A stretch of 64,000 nucleotides of DNA from Mongoliibacter ruber (lineage in GTDB: Bacteria > Bacteroidota > Bacteroidia > Cytophagales > Cyclobacteriaceae), in NCBI RefSeq assembly GCF_003003005.1, contig NZ_PVTR01000006.1, positions 1 through 64,000 of the forward strand. The letters are read 5' to 3'. The notes beneath the pieces were generated by a model. That model was not told where the DNA came from. It ran no database searches and was given only the letters and a program-made list of their open reading frames with translations. This document shows positions 1-9,402 of the stretch, in pieces. Made by a program: the position numbers and the translations under genes. The number at the start of each line of letters is the position of its first letter. The stretch's first letter is position 1.

Positions 1-1
1 T

Positions 2-85
2 ACTTTCATGGAAGAGTACCTAAAACTATTAGAAAAACATGAGGTAGAATTTGATCAACGTTATATTTTTAAGCCTATTGAGTAA
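2..85 (+). CDS. C-terminal end of a REP-associated tyrosine transposase (RAYT, IS200-like), cut by the window edge
   Basis: An open frame enters from the left edge and ends at a TAA at 83-85, giving 27 residues that finish RYIFKPIE. The pattern EEYLxLLEKHEVEFDxRYIFK is typical of the end of Y1-type (IS200-like) transposases that Bacteroidota carry as single-copy REP-associated genes; this is recognised from memory. The palindrome-rich repeat block that starts right after the stop codon fits that identity, because such transposases act on REP-type hairpins beside their own gene. Only the tail is visible, so the catalytic HUH and tyrosine residues cannot be checked. Confidence 0.6.
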   Translation, partial: TFMEEYLKLLEKHEVEFDQRYIFKPIE

Positions 86-86
86 T

Positions 87-940
87 ATCCTGTACCTAAA
101 GGTACAGCCCCCATTATTTTGACTCTTTTCTACTACCCATATTTTGTCCCTAAAGGGACTAAACGAACCTTGATACTGAAAATGGCCTTCAAAATTATAC
201 CAAGAGTCCATAATCGGAACTAACCTAAATATTGAAACTGGCCTTCAAAATAATTCATCGGGTCCCTTTAGGGACTTGAGGTGGGTAGAACCATTGAATT
301 ATGAAAAACCTCCGTGCCTTTAGGTACGGAATCCTCTAGCCTGGCTTTTTTTATATCCTGTACCTAAAGGTACAGTACCCCAATATTCAGATAATTTTCT
401 ACCCATATTTTGTCCCTAAAGGGACTGAACAAACCTCAATACTGAAACCTATCTTCAAAATAGCACCTCAAGTCCCTAAGGGAACTAACGAACCTTGATA
501 CTGAAAATGGCCTTCAAAATTATACCAAGAGTCCATAATCGGAACTAACCTAAATATTGAAAATGGCCTTGAAAATAATTCATCGGGTCCCTTTAGGGAC
601 TTTAGGTGGGTAGAATCCTTGAAATATGAAAAACCTCCGTGCCTTTAGGTACAGAATCCTCTAGACTGGCTTTTTTATATCCTGTACCTTAAGGTACAGT
701 AACCCATTAATCTGATAATTTTCTACCCATATTTTGTCCCTAATGGGACTGAACAAGCCTTAATACTGAAACCGGTCTTCAAAACAACACATCAAGTCCC
801 TAAGGGAACTAACAAACCTTAATACTGAAAATGGCCTTCATAATAATGCCAAGAGTCCCTTTAGGGACTTGAGGTGGGTAGAACCATTGAATTATGAAAA
901 ACCTCCGTGCCTTTAGGTACGGAATCCTCTATTCTGGTTT
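87..940. repeat. Three tandem copies of a palindrome-rich REP-like unit
   Basis: Units run about 86-354, 355-677 and 678-940. Each opens with the palindrome TGTACC-taaa-GGTACA (91-106, 359-374, 683-698; the third has ttaa in the centre). Next comes GTCCC-taaa-GGGAC (146-159, 412-425, 736-749, the last with taat), then the same hairpin in the reverse sense, GTCCC-ttta-GGGAC (262-275, 587-600, 855-868). Each closes with TCCGTGCCTTTAGGTACGGA (311-330, 637-656 with one change, 904-923). Units 2 and 3 carry an extra GTCCCtaagGGAAC (472-485, 796-809) inside a nested duplication of about 70 bp. No coding potential is seen. The palindromes and the adjacent transposase tail point to a REP/BIME-like cluster. 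Confidence 0.8.
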
Positions 941-943
941 TGA

Positions 944-2461
944 TTACAAAGGTTGCGTCAATATTGACAGAGCGGTTAAAATCCCCTCTTTATAATTGCC
1001 CAACCTGATATTTTCATTGGGACCATGTTGGTTGTTGTCGGAATTAACCGTCGTGACTGTAACTGCAGGAATATTGTCTAAGGCTTCCACAAATGGCGCA
1101 ATAGGCAAGGAACCTCCGCTTATTCTTTTTCGGATCGGGTCTTCTCCAAATGCCCTTACATAGGCTTTATTTAACCAAATACCTGGCTCAGAATCAAAGG
1201 GAGTCCTGAAAGCTTGGTAGGAAATACTTCCCTCCCATTTGATTAATTTAGGGTACTTTACCCGCTCCTCATCTGTTGGTTCTGCGTCCAAAATGTGATA
1301 CCCCTGATCTTCTATATGTTTTCTAATCAAGGCAAACAGACGTTCGGGGTCAGATTCAGGCACCAATCTTATATCAATCTCAGCAGTGGCATCCGCAGGA
1401 ACTATTGTCCTTACTTCGTCTCCTACCCATCCCGAAGATAAACCTCTTATGTTTAGCGAAGGGTATTGCAAAGATTCTTGATAGGTATTCCCTACTTTAT
1501 CAGTGGTTCCTATCCCTATCTTCCTTTTGATTTCATTTTCGTCATCGGGCACTTGAGCAAGGATATCCTTTTCTACTTGGGTAAGGTTGATGCCGTCATA
1601 ATAACCAGGGATAGTCACCCTGCCCTCATCATCTTTCATGGAAGCCAGCAATTGTGACATTCTAAATGCTGGGTTGGGTGCATAATTCCCGTAGTGGCCG
1701 CTATGTTGGGCAGCTCTTGGACCGTAAGTAGTCAAGGTTATCTGTGAAATCCCCCTTGCACCAAAACTAATCGTAGGCATGTTACTCAAATGACGAGGTC
1801 CATCCATGATCAACATCATGTCGGCTTTCAAGTCTGCCTTATATTTGTTAACCGCTGCTCCTAGATTTGGTGATCCAATTTCTTCCTCAAAGTCCAAAAT
1901 GACTTTAACATTGTAATTAGGCATCATTCCCTGTGCTACCATCGCATCCCAAGCAGTTAAAAACATAGCAAAGGGACCTTTATCATCGGAAGCAGATCTT
2001 GCAAAAATCCTCCAATCTGCATCATAGCTCTCATCTAATGAAGACATCGGTATCTGCTCCCATTTCCCTTGCGCGTTCATTTTTTTCAGGACTGGCTTGT
2101 ATGGATCTTCCTGATCCCACTTTTTTCTATCTACAGGCTGCCCATCTATGTGAAAATAAAAAAGCACGGTCTTTTGTGCATTGGGAACATATTTTTGCCC
2201 CAAAAGCAATGGAGATGAAGACGTTTCCAATTGCTTTGTAGTCCATTCTCTATTTTCAAGATTTTCCTTACACCATGCCACATTTGCAACCAATTGCTCA
2301 GGTATATTAGAATCATTTGGCATGCTTAGGATTTCATTGAGAATGCTTACTCCGGCAGGAAAATGATCCTCAGTGACCCTCTTCAGGTCTATACTGTTTT
2401 GGGCAAAAAGCTGCACGTGTAAAAAAACAGCAGATAATAATAAAAGAAATGTCTTTTTCAT
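944..2461 (-). CDS. Secreted M20 family metallopeptidase
   Basis: This is a zinc-dependent exopeptidase or amidohydrolase of the M20/M25/M40 family, 505 residues. I start it at the ATG followed by KKTFLLLL, which gives a clean Sec signal ending ...VQLFAQ at about residue 21; a start ten codons upstream would put charged and polar residues before the signal. Metal-site motifs are visible: HID at 104-106, the SDDKG aspartates at about 159-160 and the EEE run at 192-194. A dimerisation-type insert follows at roughly 250-400. It probably cleaves peptides in the periplasm; the substrate cannot be told from sequence. It is a single gene whose 3' end abuts the REP-like cluster. Confidence 0.88.
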   Translation of the reverse strand: MKKTFLLLLSAVFLHVQLFAQNSIDLKRVTEDHFPAGVSILNEILSMPNDSNIPEQLVANVAWCKENLENREWTTKQLETSSSPLLLGQKYVPNAQKTVLFYFHIDGQPVDRKKWDQEDPYKPVLKKMNAQGKWEQIPMSSLDESYDADWRIFARSASDDKGPFAMFLTAWDAMVAQGMMPNYNVKVILDFEEEIGSPNLGAAVNKYKADLKADMMLIMDGPRHLSNMPTISFGARGISQITLTTYGPRAAQHSGHYGNYAPNPAFRMSQLLASMKDDEGRVTIPGYYDGINLTQVEKDILAQVPDDENEIKRKIGIGTTDKVGNTYQESLQYPSLNIRGLSSGWVGDEVRTIVPADATAEIDIRLVPESDPERLFALIRKHIEDQGYHILDAEPTDEERVKYPKLIKWEGSISYQAFRTPFDSEPGIWLNKAYVRAFGEDPIRKRISGGSLPIAPFVEALDNIPAVTVTTVNSDNNQHGPNENIRLGNYKEGILTALSILTQPL

Positions 2462-2677
2462 TGGGATTAATATTAGGGTTAGATTAACCAAAGAAATTTA
2501 AAGCTTGTATGCTATATTAAAAAATGGATTTGATAAACGGTATGAGTGAAAAAGGAGAAACGGGCAGTTGAAAAAATAATCAATTAAATCCTGCCCAAGG
2601 TTTTTCTATTCTTTAGAAAAAATTGTCTGAAAAGTTGCTTAATCACCCGATGTAAAAATACTGCCCCTCATCATCAA

Positions 2678-2705
2678 AAAAAATACCCTGTACAGGGTAT
2701 TTTTT
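2678..2705. terminator. Perfect palindrome with A and T tracts, bidirectional terminator-like
   Basis: The stem ATACCCTGT/ACAGGGTAT is flanked by an A run on the left and a T run on the right, so it could stop transcription from either side. It lies about 240 bp beyond the stop codon of the minus-strand SIMPL gene and upstream of the M20 gene. The rest of 2462-2940 holds only a possible 31-codon frame. Confidence 0.6.
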
Positions 2706-2772
2706 CATTGAATTCGGGCTAAATTTTAATAGAAATTAAAGTATTTCAAGATGAATTGCACTCCTCAAAGGC

Positions 2773-2868
2773 ATGAAAAAATTTCTTTCCTTGTTTTTCT
2801 TTGTACCCTTCGCTCCTTTATTGCTAATCTTTTTTATCTCAAAATCACAAAAAGAAGCTCATCAATGA
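2773..2868 (+). CDS. Possible 31-residue signal-peptide-like microprotein
   Basis: A short frame begins MKKFLSLFFF, continues through about 20 hydrophobic residues and ends KSQKEAHQ. It resembles an isolated signal peptide or a single membrane segment. It is the only plus-strand coding candidate in the 450 bp gap between two minus-strand genes. No clear ribosome site or promoter is seen and it could be chance or the remnant of a longer secreted protein. Confidence 0.2.
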   Translation: MKKFLSLFFFVPFAPLLLIFFISKSQKEAHQ

Positions 2869-2940
2869 GTTCAAAGTTTCACTGATTTTCAATTTTTCAT
2901 TAAACAATAACGCCAGTTGATAAGCCTACTAGTTGCAGCA

Positions 2941-3645
2941 TTAATTTTCGAAAGCAAAAGAAACAGTGATACTCTCATTGATTTTTCTTTCTTCAGGCCT
3001 GAAAATGGCTTCCGATCTATCTTCCGCCACATCCATTGCCATCATCATTTTGGACTCTCTGGCCATAGGGAAAAAGTCCTTCTGAGTATTGCCATAGCTG
3101 ACCCGATGAACTTTGATGTCTGAAATCCCCAAGGCACTCGCTATGATTTGGGCTTTGGTTTTGGCATCGGCCACAGCCAATTCAATCAATTCCTTTTCGG
3201 AATTTTTGCGGAGTTGGTCAGAAACTGAAAATTGTATGTTAAAACCCATATTACCTGACTGATGGAGGGTTTCGGTTATTTTCACAAGATCATTCCCCAA
3301 ATCTGAAACCTTTACCCTTACTGACTGAGAGGCAACATACCCACTGTCCTTGCTGGAATTACGGGCGTAAATCCTGTTGACTCCAACATGGTAGTTGTCC
3401 ACATAGAATTCATAAGTTTTCAATCCTGTCTTTTTGAGGGCATCCTCTATAGATTTGGTTTTCTTGTTGAGAGCATTGGTAGCATCCGACACCTTCATTG
3501 ATTTTTCGGATATAGAAAGTTGGATCAATGCTTCATCTGGAAGAATTCGGAGCTCACTTTTCCCTTCTACTTCAATCACTTGATTCTGAGCTATAAGCCC
3601 AAAGGCAAGCAACATCATTGGCAATAAGATCAAGATCTTTTTCAT
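2941..3645 (-). CDS. SIMPL domain (DUF541) periplasmic protein
   Basis: The 234-residue product has a Sec signal (MKKILILLPMMLLAFGLIAQ, cut near residue 20) and then a single SIMPL/DUF541 domain filling the rest. Recognisable features are the early EVEGKSELRILPDEA stretch, the ALNKKTKSIEDALKK helix and the LAVADAKTKAQIIASALG segment that closes the repeated fold. The family is periplasmic or envelope-associated and its biochemical role is not established. It is transcribed alone, with a hairpin upstream (3840-3879) and the palindrome at 2678-2705 downstream. Confidence 0.85.
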   Translation of the reverse strand: MKKILILLPMMLLAFGLIAQNQVIEVEGKSELRILPDEALIQLSISEKSMKVSDATNALNKKTKSIEDALKKTGLKTYEFYVDNYHVGVNRIYARNSSKDSGYVASQSVRVKVSDLGNDLVKITETLHQSGNMGFNIQFSVSDQLRKNSEKELIELAVADAKTKAQIIASALGISDIKVHRVSYGNTQKDFFPMARESKMMMAMDVAEDRSEAIFRPEERKINESITVSFAFEN

Positions 3646-3839
3646 AACATCTAAATTTTAATTTTTAAACTAAAAGAACTATTCTTTCCCTAGACGCAAC
3701 TTATTTCAAAAAGTCCTCCACTTTTAATTTGTTTGCAAAAATTAACTTAAACCCAAATTCTTATTTTCAAATCCAAGCGCTGCATAAACCGAGTAAACAT
3801 CAACACCTATTGTCAACAAGTACCAAATATCAATTCCCT

Positions 3840-3879
3840 AGATCTTGTATTAATAGTCTGATTCATTAATACAAGATCT
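3840..3879. terminator. 15 bp perfect inverted repeat after tyrA
   Basis: The arms AGATCTTGTATTAAT (3840-3854) and their exact complement (3865-3879) enclose a 10-base loop. The hairpin lies 26 bp past the tyrA stop codon on the minus strand. There is no strong T tract, so it may terminate weakly or stabilise the 3' end of the aromatic operon mRNA. Confidence 0.5.
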
Positions 3880-3904
3880 TGGTCAATTCATAGAATGAAA
3901 TTCT

Positions 3905-4753
3905 CTATTTACCCAAATCAAGAATGTCTCCAATCTTGTTGATACCATTCATTTCTTCCAGCAACTCTGTTCCGTTTTCTTCTGAAATTTTATTTCGAAA
4001 GGATTGTAGATTTTGGATATAAGCATCTAATGATTCCAATATGTTTTCTTTATTGGTCACCATAATAGGTGCCCACATAGCTGGCGAACTTTTGGCGAGA
4101 CGAACGGTAGAAGCAAAACCACTACCTGCCATGTCAAAGATATTTTTATCGTCTTGCATTTTGTCCAAAACTGTTTTACCAAGCATAAATGAGGAGATAT
4201 GGGACAAATGAGAAACGAAAGCAAGCTGCTTGTCATGCTCTTCTGGATCCATAAAGCGCAATTTCATATTCAAAGCTTCAAAAATATCATAAGCCATACC
4301 TTTCAAGTGAACATCTGTTTTTTCCATTTCACAGATGATAAACACCTTTTTGTCCAGAAGATCTTCTTTGGCAGCCTTCGGGCCTGAGTATTCAGTTCCA
4401 GCAATAGGGTGACCGGCAAGAAATTGAGCTCTTTTGGGGTGATCAGCAACTGATTTACACAAGGATTCCTTGGTGGATCCAAAGTCGATCACCAAAGTTT
4501 GATCGCCGACTTTATCCATTGCTTTGAGGAGAAGACTGTCTAGTGTGTCTACAGGAGTAGCCAAAATAACTACATCAGTATCCTGTGGAATCTCTTCAGA
4601 AGATTGGTCAATCATCCCCAAAGTAAGGGCGTCTTCGAGGTTTTTTGTACTAGCATCAAAACCAGTAAATTTTAATTCGGGCTTTGCTTTCCTTAAAGCG
4701 AGTGCAAACGAACCTCCTAATAGGCCCAATCCAATGATGTGAATATTTTTCAT
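3905..4753 (-). CDS. tyrA: Prephenate dehydrogenase
   Basis: It converts prephenate to 4-hydroxyphenylpyruvate with NAD(P)+, the tyrosine branch of aromatic amino acid synthesis in the cytoplasm. The 282-residue length suits a monofunctional enzyme. The N-terminus has the Rossmann motif GLGLLGGS at residues 8-15, followed by the GHPIAGTEYSG prephenate-site segment near 115 and the HLSHISSFML helix near 180 of the all-alpha dimerisation domain. No ACT or chorismate mutase domain is attached. It is the last gene of a three-gene operon and starts two bases after the aminotransferase stop codon. Confidence 0.9.
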   Translation of the reverse strand: MKNIHIIGLGLLGGSFALALRKAKPELKFTGFDASTKNLEDALTLGMIDQSSEEIPQDTDVVILATPVDTLDSLLLKAMDKVGDQTLVIDFGSTKESLCKSVADHPKRAQFLAGHPIAGTEYSGPKAAKEDLLDKKVFIICEMEKTDVHLKGMAYDIFEALNMKLRFMDPEEHDKQLAFVSHLSHISSFMLGKTVLDKMQDDKNIFDMAGSGFASTVRLAKSSPAMWAPIMVTNKENILESLDAYIQNLQSFRNKISEENGTELLEEMNGINKIGDILDLGK

Positions 4754-4755
4754 TT

Positions 4756-5919
4756 TTAGTATGTAGGTTTGATTGATTTTATTCTATTGATGGCTTCCAG
4801 AATCTTTTCCTCCGGCAAGCATAAGGAAAATCGGACATATCCTTTGCCTTGTTCTCCAAAAATTTCTCCCGGGGCAATAAATAGATGCTTATTTTCAAGT
4901 AAATCATCTACAAATTCAAGGCTATTCGTTCCTTTAGGAAGCTTGGCCCAGACAAACATGCCTGCACTTTCTTTATCAAAATCCAAATTAAGCAAAGAAA
5001 CCAGTTCCCAAACGAGCTGCCTTCTGTTGTTATATATTTGGTTGAGCGATTGGTACCAATCACTTCCTAGCTTCAAGGCTTCAATCGCTCCTTTTTGTAA
5101 ACCAAGAAACATCCCTGAGTCCATGTTGCTTTTGACTTTGGTCACTTCTTGAATCCAGTCCTTCCTACCAAGCACCATCCCTATACGCCACCCAGCCATA
5201 TTGGCTGATTTGCTCAGTGAATTGAGTTCCAGCGCCACCTCTTCGGCACCACTGACCTGAAAAATGCTCTTTGGCTCATTTTCAAGTACAAAACTGTAGG
5301 GATTATCATGGATCAATACGATTTGATGCCTTTTGGCAAAGCGAACCAAATTCTCAAAAACCCTTAAATCTGCCCTTGCCCCACTGGGCATATGAGGATA
5401 ATTACACCACATAAGTTTGACTTTGGAGAGGTCAAGTTTTTCCAATTCATCAAAATCAGGATACCAATTGGTCGCTGCAGAAAGTGGGTAAGTAATAGCC
5501 TTGGCACCCAGCAGTTTGGTCACCGAACTGTATGTAGGGTAGCCTGGATCAGGAATCAATACTTCATCACCTTCCTCCAAAAAAGTCATGGAAATATGCA
5601 TGATTCCTTCTTTTGACCCCATCAAGGGCAATATTTCTGACTGAGGATCCTTTTGAACACCGTAATGCATGCTGTAAAATGACCCCATAGCATGCCTAAG
5701 CTCTGGAATCCCCTGATATCCCTGATACCCATGGCTCCCACTTTGGCCAGTAGCTCCTTGAAGTTCTTTGATGACATCAGGATGAGGTGGAAGGTCTGGG
5801 CTGCCAATCCCCATATTGATAACAGGATTACCTGCTTCAATCAGTATCTTCACCTCTTTCAACTTCCTGGAAAAGTAGTATTCTGACACCTCAGCTGTCC
5901 TCTTTGCAAATCCTTTCAT
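4756..5919 (-). CDS. Class I/II PLP aminotransferase of the phenylalanine/tyrosine operon
   Basis: This 387-residue fold-type I aminotransferase lies between pheA and tyrA and is therefore probably the aromatic (or prephenate) aminotransferase of the pathway; the substrate is inferred from position. Visible features are the DPGYPTY segment at about 124-130, HDNPYS with the pyridine-contacting aspartate at 205, and the PLP lysine K237 in SLSKSANMAGWR, whose R245 is the phosphate contact. The C-terminal RFSLC motif carries the substrate carboxylate arginine. It starts nine bases after the pheA stop codon, so co-transcription is likely. Confidence 0.85.
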   Translation of the reverse strand: MKGFAKRTAEVSEYYFSRKLKEVKILIEAGNPVINMGIGSPDLPPHPDVIKELQGATGQSGSHGYQGYQGIPELRHAMGSFYSMHYGVQKDPQSEILPLMGSKEGIMHISMTFLEEGDEVLIPDPGYPTYSSVTKLLGAKAITYPLSAATNWYPDFDELEKLDLSKVKLMWCNYPHMPSGARADLRVFENLVRFAKRHQIVLIHDNPYSFVLENEPKSIFQVSGAEEVALELNSLSKSANMAGWRIGMVLGRKDWIQEVTKVKSNMDSGMFLGLQKGAIEALKLGSDWYQSLNQIYNNRRQLVWELVSLLNLDFDKESAGMFVWAKLPKGTNSLEFVDDLLENKHLFIAPGEIFGEQGKGYVRFSLCLPEEKILEAINRIKSIKPTY

Positions 5920-5928
5920 GTCGTCAAT

Positions 5929-6744
5929 TTATTTTCCACTTTGGTATTCCCCAAAGACTTTTACTTCGCCCCCGCTTTTGATAATCGATTCAATAGCTTT
6001 TAGGTATTGTTCATAATTATCAAACTGGGTATCTATAAAAAATGAATAATTCCATGGATTTTCAATGACTGGGATAGACTGAATTTTGGAAAGATTAAGT
6101 TCCAAATCACTCATTTGAGCAAGTAATTTTGCCAGGCTACCCCTTTCATTGCTGATGGTTACCTTGATTGAGGCTTTGTTGGGAATTGAGGTAGGAACTG
6201 ACTTGTCTTTTTGCAATAGGATGAATCTTGTAAAGTTATTTTGGACTGTCTGAATATCCCTTGCCAATATTTCTAGGCCATAAATTTCTGCCGCAATACT
6301 GCTTGCAATAGCACCTACACCAATTAATCTCTCTTCCTTGATTCTCTTCGCCACAGTAGCTGTATCCACATCGTCGATCAGGCTAATAGACGGGTAATCC
6401 TGGAAAAACTTTTTACACTGTAAAAGGGCCATTGGATGTGAGCGAACTACCTTCAGGTCTTCCACTTTTTGACCTGAGAGGCAGAGTAAGTTATGGGAAA
6501 TTGGCAGATAGAACTCATCAAATATATGCAGGCTATAACGGTCAATTAGGTCATAATTAGGTAAAATTGCTCCAGCTATCGAGTTTTCAATTGCCATAAC
6601 ACCAAATTGTGTCCCTCCTGTCCGAACACTTTTGGCTACTTCCTCAAAAGTCTTAAAACTTTCCACCGAAGCATCTTCTCCAAAATATTGAATAGCTACT
6701 TGATGGTGAAAAGAACCCGGAATTCCCTGAATCGAAATTTTCAT
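5929..6744 (-). CDS. pheA: Prephenate dehydratase with C-terminal ACT domain
   Basis: It dehydrates and decarboxylates prephenate to phenylpyruvate. The 271 residues comprise a catalytic part (about 1-180) with the conserved ENSIAG segment at 53-58 and the TRF motif at 172-174, then an ACT domain (about 188-265) containing ERGSLAKLL, the usual site of phenylalanine feedback inhibition. There is no chorismate mutase fusion. It leads the operon pheA-aminotransferase-tyrA. In many Bacteroidota a DAHP synthase/chorismate mutase gene follows these three; here the operon ends after tyrA, so that function must lie elsewhere. Confidence 0.92.
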   Translation of the reverse strand: MKISIQGIPGSFHHQVAIQYFGEDASVESFKTFEEVAKSVRTGGTQFGVMAIENSIAGAILPNYDLIDRYSLHIFDEFYLPISHNLLCLSGQKVEDLKVVRSHPMALLQCKKFFQDYPSISLIDDVDTATVAKRIKEERLIGVGAIASSIAAEIYGLEILARDIQTVQNNFTRFILLQKDKSVPTSIPNKASIKVTISNERGSLAKLLAQMSDLELNLSKIQSIPVIENPWNYSFFIDTQFDNYEQYLKAIESIIKSGGEVKVFGEYQSGK

Positions 6745-6931
6745 TTTTATTTAAGATAAAATAGATGGTTAGCTCCAAAAACCTAAACCTTTTCAGTATA
6801 GCTTTGGCGCTTTCATTTCTTGAAAAATAATTGTGTAAAAACCATAAACACTTTAATATGATTACCTATCGCTTTGCTTTTTGCTCCCCCTAAAGTAAAA
6901 CATAATCGTGGCTCCACATATTTTTACAGCT

Positions 6932-9067
6932 TTATTTTGTGATACCCAAAATATCAAAAACAAATGCATATTCCCTTGCCACTTCTTTGAGTCTTTCGAA
7001 CCTACCACTTGCTCCACCGTGTCCTGCATCCATATTTGTGTGTAGAAAAAGGTTGTTTCGATCCGTTTTAAGAGTTCTCAATTTGGCCACCCATTTTGCA
7101 GGTTCCCAATATTGGACCTGGGAATCATGTAAACCTGTTGTCGCCAAGATATGTGGATACTCTTTAGCTTCCACATTGTCATAAGGGGAATAGGAAAGCA
7201 TATATTCGTATTGCTCCTGAATATTCGGATTGCCCCATTCGAGCCACTCGAAAGTCGTCAATGGGATAGATTCATCCATCATGGTAGTCACCACATCCAC
7301 AAAAGCCACCGCAGCGATCACTCCTCTGTATATTTCAGGCGCCATATTGAGGATACCTCCCATCAGCAATCCACCGGCACTGCCCCCTGAGGCAAAGAGT
7401 TTGTCTTTGGCCACATAGCCATTTTCCTGGAGCCACTTAGAACAATCGATAAAGTCATAGAAAGAGTTCTTTTTATTCATCATCTTCCCATCTTCATACC
7501 AGTCTCCGCCCATTTCTTGGCCGCCTCTAATGTGCGCAATGGCATATACCATACCTCTATCTAGCAAACTCAGCTTCGAGGTACTGAATGTAGCATCCAT
7601 AGAATAGCCGTAAGAACCATAAGCGTAAATCCAACCAGGCATGCTGCCATCTTTTTTGAATTTATCCTTTCTATAAACTATAGACATCGGTACACTTTTA
7701 CCATCTCGGGCGGTAACCATGACCCGCTCAGTTTTGTAATTTTCTTTGTTGAAATCCCCCAAAACAGGCTGTTCTTTCATCAAGTCCTGCGTTCTGGTTT
7801 CCATATTGTAGTCATAGACAGAATTTGGAGTAGTCATTGAGGTATAAGAATACCTTACCACATCAGTTTCAAAAGCCGGATTATATCCCAATCCAGCAGA
7901 ATAAGCAGGTTCTTCGAATGCAATCGAATGTTCTGAATTCCCTTCATACTTGATGATTCTGATTTTTGCCAATCCTTCTAATGTTTCCTGAACAGCCATA
8001 TACCCCTTGAAATAATCTACATTTTCAAGAAACACATCAGCCCTATTGGGGATCACATCTTCCCAGTTAGAACTTTCGGTAAGAGTTATCGGTGTTTTTA
8101 CCAGTCGGTAATTGACTGCATTTTTATTGGTATGAATAAAGAATTCATCTCCACCTGCATGGTCCACACTGTATTGCACATTGTCTTCAAGAGGTGCTAT
8201 GAGTGTAGGTTTGCCCGGATTTTTAGCATCTATGTATAAGGCATAAGAAGCATCTGTCCTCCCTGAACCTATGATGATATATTCTTTGGATTTAGTCATA
8301 CCGACCCCACAACTCAAGGTCTGATCTTTTTCTTCAAAAATCACTTCGTCTTGGGAAGCATCCTGTCCGAGGACATGTCTTTTGACTTGATAATTTCTCA
8401 GCGTGACTGGATCTGGAATAGAATAATAAAACGATTTATTGTCTTCTGCCCATACTGCACTGCTTCTGATGTTTTCGATTTTGTCTGGCAACATCTCTCC
8501 AGTACTGAGGTCTTTGATTGTTATAGTATAAAAATTTCGCCCTTGTGTATCTTTGATGATAGCTGCTAGCTTATGGTCATGACTCACTGATGTGAAAAAA
8601 TTCAAAAACGACTCTCCCTTGGCCAATTCATTGCCGTCCATGATAATTTCTTCCTCAGCATCAAGAGAACCTTTTTTCCTGGCATAAATCGGATATTCTC
8701 CCCCTTCAACGTATCTGGAATAGTAGTAATAATCATCCAACTTGTACGGAACCGAAGCATCATCTTCCTTGATGCGGCTTCTGATTTCTTTGAAGAGTTG
8801 GTCCTGGAAACCTTTAGTATGTGCCAACATGGTATCCATATAAGCATTTTCTGCATTCAGGTAGTCAATGACTTCCTGATCTTCACGGTCATTAAGCCAA
8901 TAGTAATTATCCACCCTGATGTGACCATGCTTGGCTGTGAGCTCAAAAGGCTTGACAGCGGCTACTGGAGCTTGAACATCTGGATATTGAAAATCTGATT
9001 CTTTTTGCGAACATGCTATACTCATTGTGAGACTTATAATTAGGAGGTTTTTGATTTTATTTTTCAT
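6932..9067 (-). CDS. ptrB: Oligopeptidase B-like S9 family peptidase, lipoprotein
   Basis: A 711-residue serine peptidase of the prolyl oligopeptidase family. The N-terminus is a lipoprotein signal with lipobox SIAC ending at about residue 19, so it is probably membrane-anchored. A beta-propeller occupies about 80-430 and the alpha/beta hydrolase domain the remainder. The catalytic triad is visible: S563 in GGSAGG, D648 in GLHDSQV and H683 in MDAGHGG. The YWLNDRED stretch near residue 56 is typical of oligopeptidase B, which cuts after basic residues in peptides. The gene is monocistronic, with about 190 bp to pheA. Confidence 0.88.
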   Translation of the reverse strand: MKNKIKNLLIISLTMSIACSQKESDFQYPDVQAPVAAVKPFELTAKHGHIRVDNYYWLNDREDQEVIDYLNAENAYMDTMLAHTKGFQDQLFKEIRSRIKEDDASVPYKLDDYYYYSRYVEGGEYPIYARKKGSLDAEEEIIMDGNELAKGESFLNFFTSVSHDHKLAAIIKDTQGRNFYTITIKDLSTGEMLPDKIENIRSSAVWAEDNKSFYYSIPDPVTLRNYQVKRHVLGQDASQDEVIFEEKDQTLSCGVGMTKSKEYIIIGSGRTDASYALYIDAKNPGKPTLIAPLEDNVQYSVDHAGGDEFFIHTNKNAVNYRLVKTPITLTESSNWEDVIPNRADVFLENVDYFKGYMAVQETLEGLAKIRIIKYEGNSEHSIAFEEPAYSAGLGYNPAFETDVVRYSYTSMTTPNSVYDYNMETRTQDLMKEQPVLGDFNKENYKTERVMVTARDGKSVPMSIVYRKDKFKKDGSMPGWIYAYGSYGYSMDATFSTSKLSLLDRGMVYAIAHIRGGQEMGGDWYEDGKMMNKKNSFYDFIDCSKWLQENGYVAKDKLFASGGSAGGLLMGGILNMAPEIYRGVIAAVAFVDVVTTMMDESIPLTTFEWLEWGNPNIQEQYEYMLSYSPYDNVEAKEYPHILATTGLHDSQVQYWEPAKWVAKLRTLKTDRNNLFLHTNMDAGHGGASGRFERLKEVAREYAFVFDILGITK

Positions 9068-9112
9068 AGACTGTCAACTCTTGCAAGTCAAATTTGGAAC
9101 AAATGTAATGTA

Positions 9113-9402
9113 TTAATCCTGCATGATGTCTAGAAATTCGTCTCTGCTCATTTTCTCTGATTTGACATTTTCATAAAATAAATTAATCTCTTCAGTTACA
9201 GCAGCCACGTAGGCCTCATTGATAATGGGGTGAATTGGATTCTTGATTAAAAACCCATGTTCAATTAATAAATTGAACAAAAAGAATGCTGCATTGACTT
9301 GTCGGGTTTTTGAGTAATAATAAATCCAAGGAGAATAAAAGGACTGCGATTCTGATTTATGGAATTTTTTTCTTTTGCTGTTTTTGATTTACTTTTTGCC
9401 AT
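9113..9402 (-). pseudogene. Small conserved-looking gene broken by a one-base shift in an A7 tract
   Basis: From an ATG at 9402 the frame reads MAKSKSKTAKEK and then, past seven A's (9365-9371 on the plus strand as T's), runs into a 45-residue end. If one A is added there, the frame continues for 96 residues to a TAA at 9113-9115, passing through FYSPWIYYYSKTRQVNAAFF and NEAYVAAVTEEINLFYEN, which looks like genuine soluble protein sequence. Either the gene is newly broken, the read has an indel in a homopolymer, or expression uses slippage at the tract. The family is not recognised. Confidence 0.5.

Noticed and set aside
87-940. Regular short repeats resembling a CRISPR array
   Set aside because: The repeats are palindromes of different families at uneven distances inside long tandem units; there are no constant repeats with unique spacers and no cas genes.
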